From Aggregatilineales bacterium (lineage in GTDB: Bacteria > Chloroflexota > Anaerolineae > Aggregatilineales > Phototrophicaceae): a stretch of 32,964 nt of DNA. The stretch's first letter is position 1. The number at the start of each line of letters is the position of its first letter. Positions 23,974 to 32,187 of this stretch are shown one piece after another. The notes under the pieces are model-generated. The model was not told where the DNA came from and searched no databases. It saw only the letters and a program-made list of their open reading frames with translations. The stretch spans positions 1-32,964 of the forward strand of contig JARKOK010000101.1 of assembly GCA_029975765.1 (NCBI GenBank). Reading direction: 5' to 3'. A program made the translations under genes and the position numbers.

Positions 23974-25239
23974 TTATATGGTGCCTAATGCCGTCTGAAT
24001 CAGCGGTGACAGATGGCTTTCCAGGGCGTTAAACGAATAGTGGCGGCGGCCTAACTGGAAGTTGTGCGCCACCATCTCCTCGGTCTGGGAGGCATCTTCC
24101 AGCAGCCGGCGCGCGGCCTCGACGGTTTCATTCGTCACAAAATCCTCAAACGCCACGACGCGGAAGCCTTTCGGCTGGATGTCGCTGCGGAAGATTTCGT
24201 AGCTGCTCATCACAATCGGGCGGCGGTAGTAGATCGTTTCCAGAAAAGCGTTGCCGAAGCCTTCAACGCGCGACGGGTACGTAACCAGATCGGCCTGCTC
24301 GTAGGCATCGGCCAGCGAAAAAATCAGCCGCCCGTCCGCCGGCTGGTGGCGCACATGGTTAATCCGGTCAGCCGCAAACAGCACGCGCACCCCCACCGCC
24401 TCGGCATATTCGCGCAGAAATTCCTCGTAGGCTTTGCCCTCGTCCCCGGCAGCATGAGAAATCACCAGCACGCAGGGGCGCTCCAGCCGCCGCGCCAGAT
24501 TGATCGCCAGTTCGATGCGTTTGCGCGGCACGATGCGTGTCGGCTGCAATAACAGCCGCTCGCCGGGGGTGATGCCCAGTTCCGGGCGCAGCCGCGCGGT
24601 TGTGCTGTCCATCGTCTGCGGCGGCGTCTCGAAATCCATCACATTCGGGATCAGCGTGGAACTCACCCCGGCGCGCAGGGCAAGCTGGCGACCGGCAAAC
24701 GAATTGATGACCACGTGGAAAACGCTGGGCAGCGTGGGCGGAAAAGCGGCACGCAGGTAGTCATCAGCCGCCCCGACCGCGAACCGTTCGCGTTCCCAGG
24801 TAAAGTCATGATGATGCCCGATGGTAGGCCGGTTCGTTTCGGCGATAAATTCGGTGATCGCCAGGCCCAGCGGGATATTCATGGGAATCGCCAGCGCGTT
24901 TTCAACAATCAGCAGGTCTATATCAAACCGGCGCTGGAAAGCATACAGGTGCTGTTTGATATGCGCCTTGATCTTCTGCACGCTGTCGGAGGTTTCGGGG
25001 GAACGGGTGTAATCATCAAATAGGTCAGCTTGCAGTTTCAGGATGTCCGGGTGGTGGAAGTGCGCTTCCGGCACGAGGTACGAATACTCATCCGGCCATT
25101 CCAGTTCACCGGCGAAGTAAAAACATTCATGATTCAGCGCCCGCAGGATGTTCACCCATTTCACGGTTTCGAGCGAAACCCCATCCATGCCGGCCAGCCG
25201 CGTTGCAACAAAGCCAATGCGTTTCCCGGATGCGCTCAT
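23974..25239 (-). CDS. Glycosyltransferase (GT4-like, GT-B fold)
   Basis: A 421-residue GT-B-type glycosyltransferase. The C-terminal domain has the sugar-nucleotide-binding features RIVPRKRIELAINLARRL (235-252) and an E-x7-E motif (Glu326 and Glu334 in SRVEGFGNAFLE). The N-terminal domain starts with RIGFVATRLAGMDGVSLETVKW, the usual acceptor-side loop. It is probably cytoplasmic and retaining. Donor and acceptor are unknown. The ATG at 25239 has a ggagc-type site. An extended -10 promoter lies upstream, so it starts its own transcription unit downstream of the 2TM-kinase cluster. Confidence 0.88.
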   Translation of the reverse strand: MSASGKRIGFVATRLAGMDGVSLETVKWVNILRALNHECFYFAGELEWPDEYSYLVPEAHFHHPDILKLQADLFDDYTRSPETSDSVQKIKAHIKQHLYAFQRRFDIDLLIVENALAIPMNIPLGLAITEFIAETNRPTIGHHHDFTWERERFAVGAADDYLRAAFPPTLPSVFHVVINSFAGRQLALRAGVSSTLIPNVMDFETPPQTMDSTTARLRPELGITPGERLLLQPTRIVPRKRIELAINLARRLERPCVLVISHAAGDEGKAYEEFLREYAEAVGVRVLFAADRINHVRHQPADGRLIFSLADAYEQADLVTYPSRVEGFGNAFLETIYYRRPIVMSSYEIFRSDIQPKGFRVVAFEDFVTNETVEAARRLLEDASQTEEMVAHNFQLGRRHYSFNALESHLSPLIQTALGTI

Positions 25240-25268
25240 GCTCCCACTGCTTCGCGCTGCTTCAGGTT

Positions 25269-25277
25269 CTTATATCA
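25269..25277 (-). promoter_or_regulatory. Extended -10 promoter of the glycosyltransferase gene
   Basis: On the minus strand TGATATAAG fits an extended -10 element, 29 bases before the ATG. Just upstream, an inverted repeat (atccg, eight-base spacer, cggat; 25277-25294) surrounds a second TATAAT and could be an operator. Confidence 0.4.
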
Positions 25278-25369
25278 TCCGATTATAACCGGATTTAGTT
25301 TTTTGCGCGACTGTACCGCCGCACCGGGATACAAAAATGAAGGCTCTTGTTCAAAACGAGTGATTCTCT

Positions 25370-25397
25370 GTAGGGGCGCACCGCCGTGCGCCCCTGC
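25370..25397. repeat. REP-like palindrome (GGGGCGCAC type)
   Basis: The arms gtaggggcgcac and gtgcgcccctgc form a 12 bp stem with one wobble and a four-base loop. It is the same type as the terminator stem at 8452-8477. It lies in the 253-base gap between the glycosyltransferase and the last 2TM gene. The rest of that gap shows only the promoter region above. Confidence 0.75.
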
Positions 25398-25492
25398 AAC
25401 GAGGCCATTTTCACGCAATCTGGACATGAGCTAAAATGAAAATCCCTCCACCAATGGAGGGCTTGCCAGCGAAGTTTGTTTCAACAGGTGGT

Positions 25493-25915
25493 TCAGGCGC
25501 GGCGCTGGCGGCGGCGATATTCGCGTTCGTCGTCCTCGTCATCGTCGTCGTCATACCGCACGATTTCCAGTTCGCCGTCGGCACTCAGGCGGGCGAACTC
25601 CTCACGTTTGGGTTTCTCATCCAGCGTGCCAGCGCGCCAGGCGCGCTCGCGCTCGATTTCTCGCTGGACTGCCTTTTCGCTGGCTTCCTTCATCAGGTAA
25701 TCAATCAGATGGCCGATATACCCTGCGCCCCAGCCGCCGCTCACCAGCAGCGGCCACACCATACTGAAGTGGATTTTCAGGTCCGTAAATGCCCAGGCGA
25801 ACCACATCATTACATTGATGATCACAAAGACCGCTGTATGAATGAAAATATCCTTGCGGGCGTTGTATAACCGTTCGACCCGGTGGCGAATTTCCTTGTA
25901 ATTGTCGTCAGACAT
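25493..25915 (-). CDS. 2TM-domain membrane protein with shared acidic tail (140 aa)
   Basis: The last gene of the 2TM cluster. A basic amphipathic N-terminus (YKEIRHRVERLYNARKDIFIH) leads into two membrane helices (about 22-40 and 51-70), then a charged helix (KAVQREIERERAW). The tail is KPKREEFARLSADGELEI followed by a run of acidic residues and a basic end. Both ends should be cytoplasmic. The tail matches those of the other cluster members, including the kinase 79 bases upstream. The ATG has aaaggg eight bases upstream. No catalytic residues are visible. It is likely a partner or substrate of the kinase. Confidence 0.85.
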   Translation of the reverse strand: MSDDNYKEIRHRVERLYNARKDIFIHTAVFVIINVMMWFAWAFTDLKIHFSMVWPLLVSGGWGAGYIGHLIDYLMKEASEKAVQREIERERAWRAGTLDEKPKREEFARLSADGELEIVRYDDDDDEDDEREYRRRQRRA

Positions 25916-25994
25916 GGCAGACCCTTTGCGCTTGCGACAGCCGTTCTATCGTCTGTACGCACCAGCCGGACGGAAAGTTGCAGGCAGGCGGCTG

Positions 25995-27608
25995 TTAACG
26001 ACTGCGCCGCCCGCGTTTGGGTTTGTCGTAGTCGGTGTAATCGTCGTCGTCCGGCACTTCTTCCAGTTCGCCGTCTTCGGTCAGGCGCACGCGCCGGTCA
26101 CGTTTGGGCTTTTCGTCATAGTACGCGCCCAATTTACGCTGGCGTTCGCGTTCCAGTTCTTCCTGCACCATCCGTTCACGTTTTTCAGCACCTGCGCCGT
26201 ACTTGTTGTAATAATCCATGAAGTTCGCCACGACGCCGATTCCCCAGAAGAACGTTACAATCGCCGGCCAGGGGAAGTCCAGCGCCTCAAACGAAATCTG
26301 CCCGTTGGACAGCATCGAGATGAACAAATCCTGGGAATTGGCCCACATGCCCCAGAACACCAACTGCATCACAATATAAATGGTGACGTGGATGATCAGG
26401 CCGGTGCGTTCTTCGTACCGCTTCTGAATACGCTTGCGGATACGTTCCTCATCGCTGACCGGTTTTTTGCTCTCGTCCACCGCTTCCTGGATCGAACGCG
26501 CGATTTCGGCCATCACACCGCCGCCGCGTTTCACACCTTCTTCAATCTTCCGCCCTACCTCATCCCATTTGACGTTGCCCATATCAAGGCGCGCTTCGAT
26601 CCGGGGCGGAACGGGCGGCCTGGGTGGAACCGGCGCGGGGATGGACACGTACCGTCCGGCTTTCGCCGGGGTGTTGGCTGGCCGCGCCTGGGGATCGCTC
26701 AGCGTGGGCGAATCGTCCATCAGGTGTGACGGCGCTTCAGCCTGCGTCCAGACCTGCGCGGTCGGCAGCGCCCGCAGGCCGGACTCGGTGAGCGCCTGCC
26801 GGAAATCGGCCATCAGCTCATTGGCCGAGGCGTACCGTTCGGCGGGGTCTTTTGCCAGCGCCTTCACCAGCACCCGCTCGACCGCCGGGGGGATGTTCGG
26901 GTTCAGGCTGCTGGGCGCGGGCAGAGGACTGTAAATGTGGTCATGAACAATGGCATAGGGGGTGTCGGCATTAAACGGCACGCGCCCTACCACCAGTTCG
27001 TACAGAATCACGCCAAAGGAATAAACATCCGTGCGCGCGTCCAGATTACGCTCGCCGCGCGCCTGCTCCGGCGAAATGTACTGCGGCGTGCCTAAAATCA
27101 TGTCCTGGCTCATCGTGCTTTCGCCCGCCTGGGCGATCCGCGCCAGTCCAAAGTCCGTCAGGTAGGGCGTACCCTGAGCGTCCATCACGATATTCGAGGG
27201 TTTAATGTCGCGGTGCAGCACCCCGCGCTGGTGAGCATAGGTCAGCGCATCGGCAATAGGTGTCATAATCTGCACCACCTGATCGAGCGGCAGCGGCCCA
27301 TCGGCCAGCAGCCCCTTCAGCGTGCGCCCTTCGATGTGCTTCATGACCAGATACGGCTGGCCGTCAGTTTCGGCAAAGTCGTAGACCGGAACGATGTGCG
27401 GATGTTCCAGCCGGGCGACAATCTGCGCCTCGCGCTCGAAGCGGCTGTGAAAGTTCGGGTCTTGCAGAAAAGCCGCGTGCATCACCTTCACGGCCACGTA
27501 GCGGTCAAGTCTGGCGTGGTGTGCCCGGTAAACAGTCGCCATTCCACCCTGACCGATCAGCCCCACGATTTGATACGGGCCGAGCATCTGCCCTTCGTAC
27601 AGCGCCAT
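25995..27608 (-). CDS. Ser/Thr protein kinase fused to a C-terminal 2TM domain
   Basis: A 537-residue kinase. Residues 10-275 form a complete Hanks-type domain: loop GQGGMATV (19-26), Lys41, HRDIKPSN with Asp134, DFG 152-154 and APE-like SPEQ. A Pro/Ala-rich linker follows, then a 2TM domain (about 395-500) instead of the usual single helix with PASTA repeats. The end is KPKRDRRVRLTEDGELEEV plus acidic and basic residues, the same tail as its small neighbours. The start at 27608 is chosen for its agggggcg ribosome-binding site and the promoter at 27640-27668. A longer frame from 27728 overlaps that promoter. It is likely a membrane-tethered cytoplasmic kinase acting on cluster proteins or itself. 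Confidence 0.92.
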   Translation of the reverse strand: MALYEGQMLGPYQIVGLIGQGGMATVYRAHHARLDRYVAVKVMHAAFLQDPNFHSRFEREAQIVARLEHPHIVPVYDFAETDGQPYLVMKHIEGRTLKGLLADGPLPLDQVVQIMTPIADALTYAHQRGVLHRDIKPSNIVMDAQGTPYLTDFGLARIAQAGESTMSQDMILGTPQYISPEQARGERNLDARTDVYSFGVILYELVVGRVPFNADTPYAIVHDHIYSPLPAPSSLNPNIPPAVERVLVKALAKDPAERYASANELMADFRQALTESGLRALPTAQVWTQAEAPSHLMDDSPTLSDPQARPANTPAKAGRYVSIPAPVPPRPPVPPRIEARLDMGNVKWDEVGRKIEEGVKRGGGVMAEIARSIQEAVDESKKPVSDEERIRKRIQKRYEERTGLIIHVTIYIVMQLVFWGMWANSQDLFISMLSNGQISFEALDFPWPAIVTFFWGIGVVANFMDYYNKYGAGAEKRERMVQEELERERQRKLGAYYDEKPKRDRRVRLTEDGELEEVPDDDDYTDYDKPKRGRRSR

Positions 27609-27639
27609 CAGCGCCCCCTTGTCTCTGCCTGCTGTCTGA

Positions 27640-27668
27640 ATTATAGACGACCTGTGGCGGGGGTTCAA
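27640..27668 (-). promoter_or_regulatory. Sigma-70-type promoter before the 2TM kinase
   Basis: On the minus strand TTGAAC, 17 bases and TATAAT form a near-consensus promoter in the gap between two cluster genes. The transcript would start near 27634, before the ATG at 27608. It allows the kinase and the last 2TM gene to be expressed apart from the upstream members. Confidence 0.75.
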
Positions 27669-27684
27669 TTCAAAGTCCGGGCGG

Positions 27685-28194
27685 TTAAGCGCGCTTCTGC
27701 TCGCCATCGGTGTCCCATTCGTCGTCAATCACGTCCAGCACTTCGCCATCGTCCGACAGGCGCACGTACCGGTCGCGTTTGGGTTTCTCGGCGCTGTCGG
27801 CCTGCCCCTGCTCGCGCTCGATGGCGCGTTCAATCGCGCGGTCGGTCGTTTCGGCAAACACCACCTGCAAGCCATGCACCACCAGCACCAGCGCCCAGAC
27901 GCCGCCCAGCAGCGCCAGGGCCGTGGGCGGCACACGCAGCAGCAGCAGACCCACCGTGATGAACAGGAACATCACAATATGCGCGGCCAGTTCATACCGC
28001 CGCCGGTAGCGCCGTTCGATGCGGGCGCGCAGGCTCTCAAAATCGGCGCTGGCTGGTTCAGCCGCCGCTCCATAACCAGGCATCGCGCGGTGTTTTGCCT
28101 CACGCCGCGTTCGCGTCAATGCCAGCGCCATCAGCAGGCCGCCAATGGCAACGACGGTTATCAGTAAAATTTCGGCTATGCCAATTACTAACAA
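27685..28194 (-). CDS. 2TM-type membrane protein with extra N-terminal helix and shared tail (169 aa)
   Basis: An N-terminal membrane helix (residues 4-26) and linker precede the 2TM region (FESLRARIERRYRRRYELAAHIVMF; helices near 70-85 and 90-110). The charged segment DRAIERAIEREQGQ and the tail KPKRDRYVRLSDDGEVLDV with acidic residues follow. The start is a TTG with gggagg five bases upstream, and no ATG is available. It lies 18 bases after the previous cluster gene. With three helices, the N-terminus should face outside, unlike its siblings. No catalytic motif is seen. Confidence 0.82.
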   Translation of the reverse strand: MLVIGIAEILLITVVAIGGLLMALALTRTRREAKHRAMPGYGAAAEPASADFESLRARIERRYRRRYELAAHIVMFLFITVGLLLLRVPPTALALLGGVWALVLVVHGLQVVFAETTDRAIERAIEREQGQADSAEKPKRDRYVRLSDDGEVLDVIDDEWDTDGEQKRA

Positions 28195-28212
28195 GGCTGC
28201 CTCCCGGAAATC

Positions 28213-28683
28213 TCATCCCTGCCGCTGGCGGTGTCGGGCTTCACCGGCATACTCGTCATCCACGATGTCCAGCAGTTCGCCCTCATCGGACAGACGCAGT
28301 GTGCCGCGTTTTGACTTTTCCAGCGGTTCGTCCAGCAGTTCATCGTCCAGCCCCAGCCGCGCGTATTCGATTTCGCGCACCATCAGCCGCTTGCGATGCC
28401 GGTCGCTCCAGCCTTTGGAACTGAGCGAAAAGGCCGACAGCCCGTGCATGAACAATCCGGTCGCCCAGCCGATGGACAGCATAATCAACATGCCGAGGGT
28501 ATCGTCCGACAGGAAAAAGCTGGAGGAAGTATTCGGCACCAGCACCCACGCCAGCAGCATGAAGATAAAAAAGATCAGGCTGTTAGCCATAAACAGCGCC
28601 ATCTGTCCCCGGCGGCGTTCCTGCTGAAGTTCCACCTCGACCCGGCGACGGATCGCGGCATAGTCCAGATGATCATTTTGCAT
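28213..28683 (-). CDS. 2TM-type membrane protein with shared tail (156 aa)
   Basis: The N-terminus NDHLDYAAIRRRVEVELQQER is nearly the same as in the upstream neighbour, showing a tandem duplication. Two membrane helices (about 27-45 and 58-80) are followed by a long polar region and the tail KSKRGTLRLSDEGELLDI with acidic residues. The ATG at 28683 has gaggaa upstream and overlaps the end of the previous gene by 11 bases. A longer frame from 28752 would run back into that gene. The role is unknown. Confidence 0.82.
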   Translation of the reverse strand: MQNDHLDYAAIRRRVEVELQQERRRGQMALFMANSLIFFIFMLLAWVLVPNTSSSFFLSDDTLGMLIMLSIGWATGLFMHGLSAFSLSSKGWSDRHRKRLMVREIEYARLGLDDELLDEPLEKSKRGTLRLSDEGELLDIVDDEYAGEARHRQRQG

Positions 28684-29155
28684 GGCGTTCCTCACGTTTC
28701 GATTTGTCGTCCGGCCAGCTGTCTTCGATAATATCCAGCAGTTCCCCTTCATCGGTCAGGCGCAGTCTGCCGCTGGCCGGGGATGGATTCTGGTGCGTTA
28801 GCCGCTCCGCCAGACCGGCATCCTGGTCGAGCCGCAGATCTTCGATGATCTGGACCGTCAGCCGCCGGCGCATATTCCGTGCCCAGCCGGGCGAATTGAT
28901 GACGAAGGTGGACAGCCCGTGAAACACCAGCGCCACGATCCAGCCGGCCGCCAGGAAATAAACGACCGACAGCACGCTGTCCCGATTAACAAAATCGGTG
29001 GCATCAGGCAGCGCCAGCAGCAGCATGACCACAAACAGCACAAAGATAAAACCACTCAGCAGGAACAAGACCATCTGGCGCTGGAAACGTTTCTGCTGGA
29101 GTTCCACTTCGACGCGGCGGCGGATCGCGGCATAGTCCAGGTCATCGTTGTACAT
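28673..29155 (-). CDS. 2TM-type membrane protein with shared tail (160 aa)
   Basis: It starts with NDDLDYAAIRRRVEVELQQKR, then two membrane helices (about 28-48 and 62-82), a linker and the tail RLRLTDEGELLDI with acidic residues, ending in KSKREERHAK. The ribosome-binding region and start (tgaggaacgccatg) are identical to those of the next gene downstream. The ATG overlaps the end of the upstream gene by 14 bases. The membrane helices have diverged from the sibling more than the two ends have. Confidence 0.83.
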   Translation of the reverse strand: MYNDDLDYAAIRRRVEVELQQKRFQRQMVLFLLSGFIFVLFVVMLLLALPDATDFVNRDSVLSVVYFLAAGWIVALVFHGLSTFVINSPGWARNMRRRLTVQIIEDLRLDQDAGLAERLTHQNPSPASGRLRLTDEGELLDIIEDSWPDDKSKREERHAK

Positions 29156-29516
29156 GGCGTTCCTCAGTATAGAGGTCGTCTTCGACTACTTCCAGCACTT
29201 CGCCGTCTTCGCTCAGTTCCAGGCGTTTGGGCTTCTCTGGCGGCTGGCTGGCTTCCAGTTCGCGGCGGGTGGCGCGGTCAACGAGACGGTTGAAAACGTT
29301 AAAGGCCAGCGCGCCATGTACCAGCAGCACGCTGCCAAAGATGAAGGTCGCAAACAGCGCGCCGATGTCATCCTCGCCGCCTGGTGTCCGGCTCACACTC
29401 AGCCACAGCACCCACATCAGCAGCAGGAAGAAGATCACGTCCAGCACAAACGACAGCCGCCAGATGAGCCGCAGCATCACCCGGCGCCGCGCGGCCTGGT
29501 AACGTGTGTCGTCCAT
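29142..29516 (-). CDS. 2TM-type membrane protein with shared tail (124 aa)
   Basis: The shortest full member: basic N-terminus (RYQAARRRVMLRLIWRL), two membrane helices (about 22-42 and 53-73), a charged connector (NRLVDRATRRELEASQ) and the tail KPKRLELSEDGEVLEV with acidic residues. It has a strong ggggaggg ribosome-binding site just before the ATG at 29516. As the first gene with the shared tail it probably starts the operon. A possible -10 (TACAAT) lies about 30 bases upstream, but no -35 is clear. Confidence 0.82.
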   Translation of the reverse strand: MDDTRYQAARRRVMLRLIWRLSFVLDVIFFLLLMWVLWLSVSRTPGGEDDIGALFATFIFGSVLLVHGALAFNVFNRLVDRATRRELEASQPPEKPKRLELSEDGEVLEVVEDDLYTEERHVQR

Positions 29517-29586
29517 ACGCCCTCCCCGACAACGGGCTGTAAAATCTATTGTAGTGTACGTAACAGCGGGGCAGAAAGTTGTACGT

Positions 29587-29778
29587 TTAACCTCGATTGC
29601 GGTCTTCGTCCCAGCGAATCAGTTCGGCCAGGAAGCTGTCTACCCAGATGTAGGTAAACCCAAACACCAGCGAGGGCAGCACCAGGCCAGGCAGGCCGTA
29701 GGCGCGGCTGAGGGCAACGGACAGCAGGGTGAGGAGCAGGCCGAAAAAAACGAAGATACAACCGCGATAAAGTCGCAT
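29587..29778 (-). CDS. Small two-helix membrane protein (63 aa)
   Basis: A 63-residue protein with two hydrophobic helices (about 7-23 and 29-50) and a short charged tail (LIRWDEDRNRG). A clear aggaga site lies five bases before the ATG, so it is likely real despite its size. It lies 70 bases upstream of the 2TM cluster on the same strand, but lacks the shared tail. It could be a distant or trimmed member of the group. Confidence 0.65.
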   Translation of the reverse strand: MRLYRGCIFVFFGLLLTLLSVALSRAYGLPGLVLPSLVFGFTYIWVDSFLAELIRWDEDRNRG

Positions 29779-29833
29779 GGCAATCTCCTATCTCTGGCGC
29801 TCCTCTTTTATACCCTGAGCGGCGGGGAAACGT

Positions 29834-30694
29834 TCAAATCAGGTCTTCGACCAGCTCCATCGGCAGCGCGCCCGCGCCGACCAAACCCGGCCCGGTATGC
29901 ACGCCCAGCACCGGCGCGGCACGAATCACGTCCAGGCGAGCGACATTCAAGCGCGCGCGCAGGTCGGCGGAAAATGTCTCGGCTTTATCCGGCAGTTGGC
30001 CGTGTACGACTGTCACCCAGACCGGCTGGCTGGTGAAAGCCGACGCCAGATAGGTGCTCATAAAATTCATCGTCTGGCTGAGGGTGCGGCCTTTGCTGAG
30101 GTTGTTGTATTTACCGTCGCTCTTTTCAACGGTGATGACCGGCTTGATCTGAAGGATGCTGCCAGCCAGCGCCTGCACCCGCCCGATGCGCCCGCCGCGC
30201 GCCAGGTATTCCAGCGTTTCCAGCGTGAACACAATTTCGGTCGCCGCGCGGATCGCGTCCAGCCGTTCGATAATGCGGCGGCGATCCCAGCCGGCGCGCA
30301 CCGCCCACGCCGCCGCCAGCACCTGAAACCGCTGCGCGCAGGAGAGCGTCAGTGTATCCACCAGCGTCACGCTGGCATCCGGCATCTGGCGCTGCGCTAA
30401 CTGGGCCGTATTAAAGGTGCCGCTTAAACCCGACGAAATATGAATGGACAGCACTTCCCGCCCGGCGTCCGCCGCCTGCTGGTACAGGTGGGTGAACGTA
30501 CCGACCGATGGCTGCGAGGTGGTGGGAATCTGCGGCGACATGGCGCGCAGGCGGTTGTAAAAATCATCGGCGGAAATATCGGAGGATGAGACTTCCCCCT
30601 CTGGAAACTGGATCAACAGCGGCACAACCTGAATGCCAAACTCACGAATTTCGGCGGCGCTGAGGTCGGCGGCGCTGTCGGTGATAATCTGCAT
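29834..30694 (-). CDS. DegV family fatty-acid-binding protein
   Basis: A 286-residue DegV (FakB-like) protein. The motifs IITDSAADLS (3-12), PTTSQPS and HISSGLSGTFNTAQLA match the fatty-acid-binding site of the family. GGRIGR and HTGPGLVGAG complete the pattern. FakB proteins bind a fatty acid and present it to the kinase FakA for phosphorylation. No FakA gene is in this window. The ATG has agggag upstream. The gene is followed by the 63-residue membrane protein on the same strand after 55 bases. Confidence 0.93.
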   Translation of the reverse strand: MQIITDSAADLSAAEIREFGIQVVPLLIQFPEGEVSSSDISADDFYNRLRAMSPQIPTTSQPSVGTFTHLYQQAADAGREVLSIHISSGLSGTFNTAQLAQRQMPDASVTLVDTLTLSCAQRFQVLAAAWAVRAGWDRRRIIERLDAIRAATEIVFTLETLEYLARGGRIGRVQALAGSILQIKPVITVEKSDGKYNNLSKGRTLSQTMNFMSTYLASAFTSQPVWVTVVHGQLPDKAETFSADLRARLNVARLDVIRAAPVLGVHTGPGLVGAGALPMELVEDLI

Positions 30695-30841
30695 GGTGAC
30701 TCCCTGTATATGAAATACTGCCGCCAGAAAATTAATCTATTTTGACCATAAGCACAATGGTGAATCGTGAGGGGCTGGCAAACGCGGAACAAAAGCCGCG
30801 CCGGGACACGATAAATCATATCCCGGCAGCAGGACAACCAT

Positions 30842-32080
30842 CTACCCACCTTCGACCGTCAGCAGGCAGTTGTGCAGCAGGACGCGGCCATTGGGTGCGA
30901 TGCGTTGCAGAAAACGCGGCATCCCGCGCAGGTTCGTCACCCGGCAGTCCGGTGTTTCGGCCAGCAGCACCGGCGTGCCGGCAGGCGGCAGCGGCAGCCG
31001 CGAGAGTCCCGGCTGATCCTGCCCGTAGGGATCGTAATGGGTAAACAGCACACTCGCGCCGTCCGCCGCGATCAGTACGCTGCGCGGCATGGCGTACATC
31101 GGTGAATGACCGTCGTCGCCGGCCTGGAACAGATCGCTCTGTTCGGCCACGCCGCTCATATCCACCAGCGGCGTGATCGTGCCCGTTGTGAGGTCAGTGA
31201 TCTGTGTCCCCCACGAAACGCCGGTGCTAAAGGCGGAGTTGAGCAGATTCACCAGCAGCGTATGGTTATCCACCCAGGCAAGCTCGCGCGGCATCGTATA
31301 CTGCTGGTCCTGCCATTCGGGGAAGCCGGATCGCCGCAGGTTCGGCAGGTTGGCGATGATCTCCGCGCCGCCGTCTTTCAGGTCAATCATCCACACGCCG
31401 TTGCGCAGGTCGTCCAGTTTTTGCCCCAGCACGATCACCGCCAGCCGTGTCCCATCCGGTGATATCTGCGGCGGGAAGTAGACGCTGAGGGTCGGCAGAC
31501 CCACATCATACGAACCGATCTGTTCAGCTTCATAGCTGCCGGGCGTGGTGCGGTACAGATCGAGCGTCCATCCGTCCGCCAGCGGTTCGCTGTGGAAATA
31601 ATACAGATCGCCGTTCACCGGATTCCACGTCAGCGCATAGTCCAGCGCGAACCCGGCGTTTTCTGTTTTCGATTGCAGCCACCCGCCTTCCAGACCGTCG
31701 TCGGTCAGATTGGTGAATTCGCCGGAAGCCAGCTTGTACACCCACACATCGCTCTCGTTCAGCAGCCGGAACGGGTCTTCGGTAAAGGCGATGGCCGTGC
31801 TGTCCGGCGACCAGCGCAGCGGATTATACTCACCAAACGAGTCCGCAAACCTGTCCGGGAAGGCGTGACACTCGCCCGCTTCGGCATCGAGATCATACAG
31901 GCACAGGCCGCCGGGCGCGGCCCAGGCCGCACGCGTGCCGTCCGGCGACAGCGTGAGTGACGCGTTCACCGGCGCGAGGGCTTCCAGCGCGGGCAGCAGA
32001 TCATCTGTTTGTTTAACCTGGGCGCTCACCACGCCGGCCAGCAGCAGCGCCGCCAGCAGCGCCCCCCAAATTCGCAGCAT
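30842..32080 (-). CDS. Secreted beta-propeller protein (WD40/TolB-like repeats)
   Basis: A 412-residue protein with a clear signal peptide (MLRIWGALLAALLLAGVVSA, probable cut before QVK) and repeated propeller blades with SPDGTRAAW, SPDSTAIAF, SPDGTRLAV and the degenerate AADGASVLFT. These PD40-type blades suggest a six- or seven-bladed propeller outside the cell. The role is unknown; it may bind protein or carbohydrate. The ATG has a strong ggagg site. About 150 bases separate it from DegV, and the 107-base gap on the other side shows nothing clear. Confidence 0.85.
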   Translation of the reverse strand: MLRIWGALLAALLLAGVVSAQVKQTDDLLPALEALAPVNASLTLSPDGTRAAWAAPGGLCLYDLDAEAGECHAFPDRFADSFGEYNPLRWSPDSTAIAFTEDPFRLLNESDVWVYKLASGEFTNLTDDGLEGGWLQSKTENAGFALDYALTWNPVNGDLYYFHSEPLADGWTLDLYRTTPGSYEAEQIGSYDVGLPTLSVYFPPQISPDGTRLAVIVLGQKLDDLRNGVWMIDLKDGGAEIIANLPNLRRSGFPEWQDQQYTMPRELAWVDNHTLLVNLLNSAFSTGVSWGTQITDLTTGTITPLVDMSGVAEQSDLFQAGDDGHSPMYAMPRSVLIAADGASVLFTHYDPYGQDQPGLSRLPLPPAGTPVLLAETPDCRVTNLRGMPRFLQRIAPNGRVLLHNCLLTVEGG

Positions 32081-32187
32081 AACAACCTCCGTTAAGAGCA
32101 GTCCGTCCTGCCTTCATTATGCGCGATTTAACAGGGGCTGCCATGCGGCTTTGGATGGAGATTTAGAGGAAAAGGGAACTGCTGAAA

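Noticed and set aside
24064-24552. Plus-strand open frame opposite the glycosyltransferase
   Set aside because: Shadow of a well-supported gene, with low-complexity composition and no domain.
27609-27728. Forty-residue N-terminal extension of the 2TM kinase
   Set aside because: It spans the TTGAAC-TATAAT promoter. The ATG at 27608 has a good ribosome-binding site and gives a normal kinase start.
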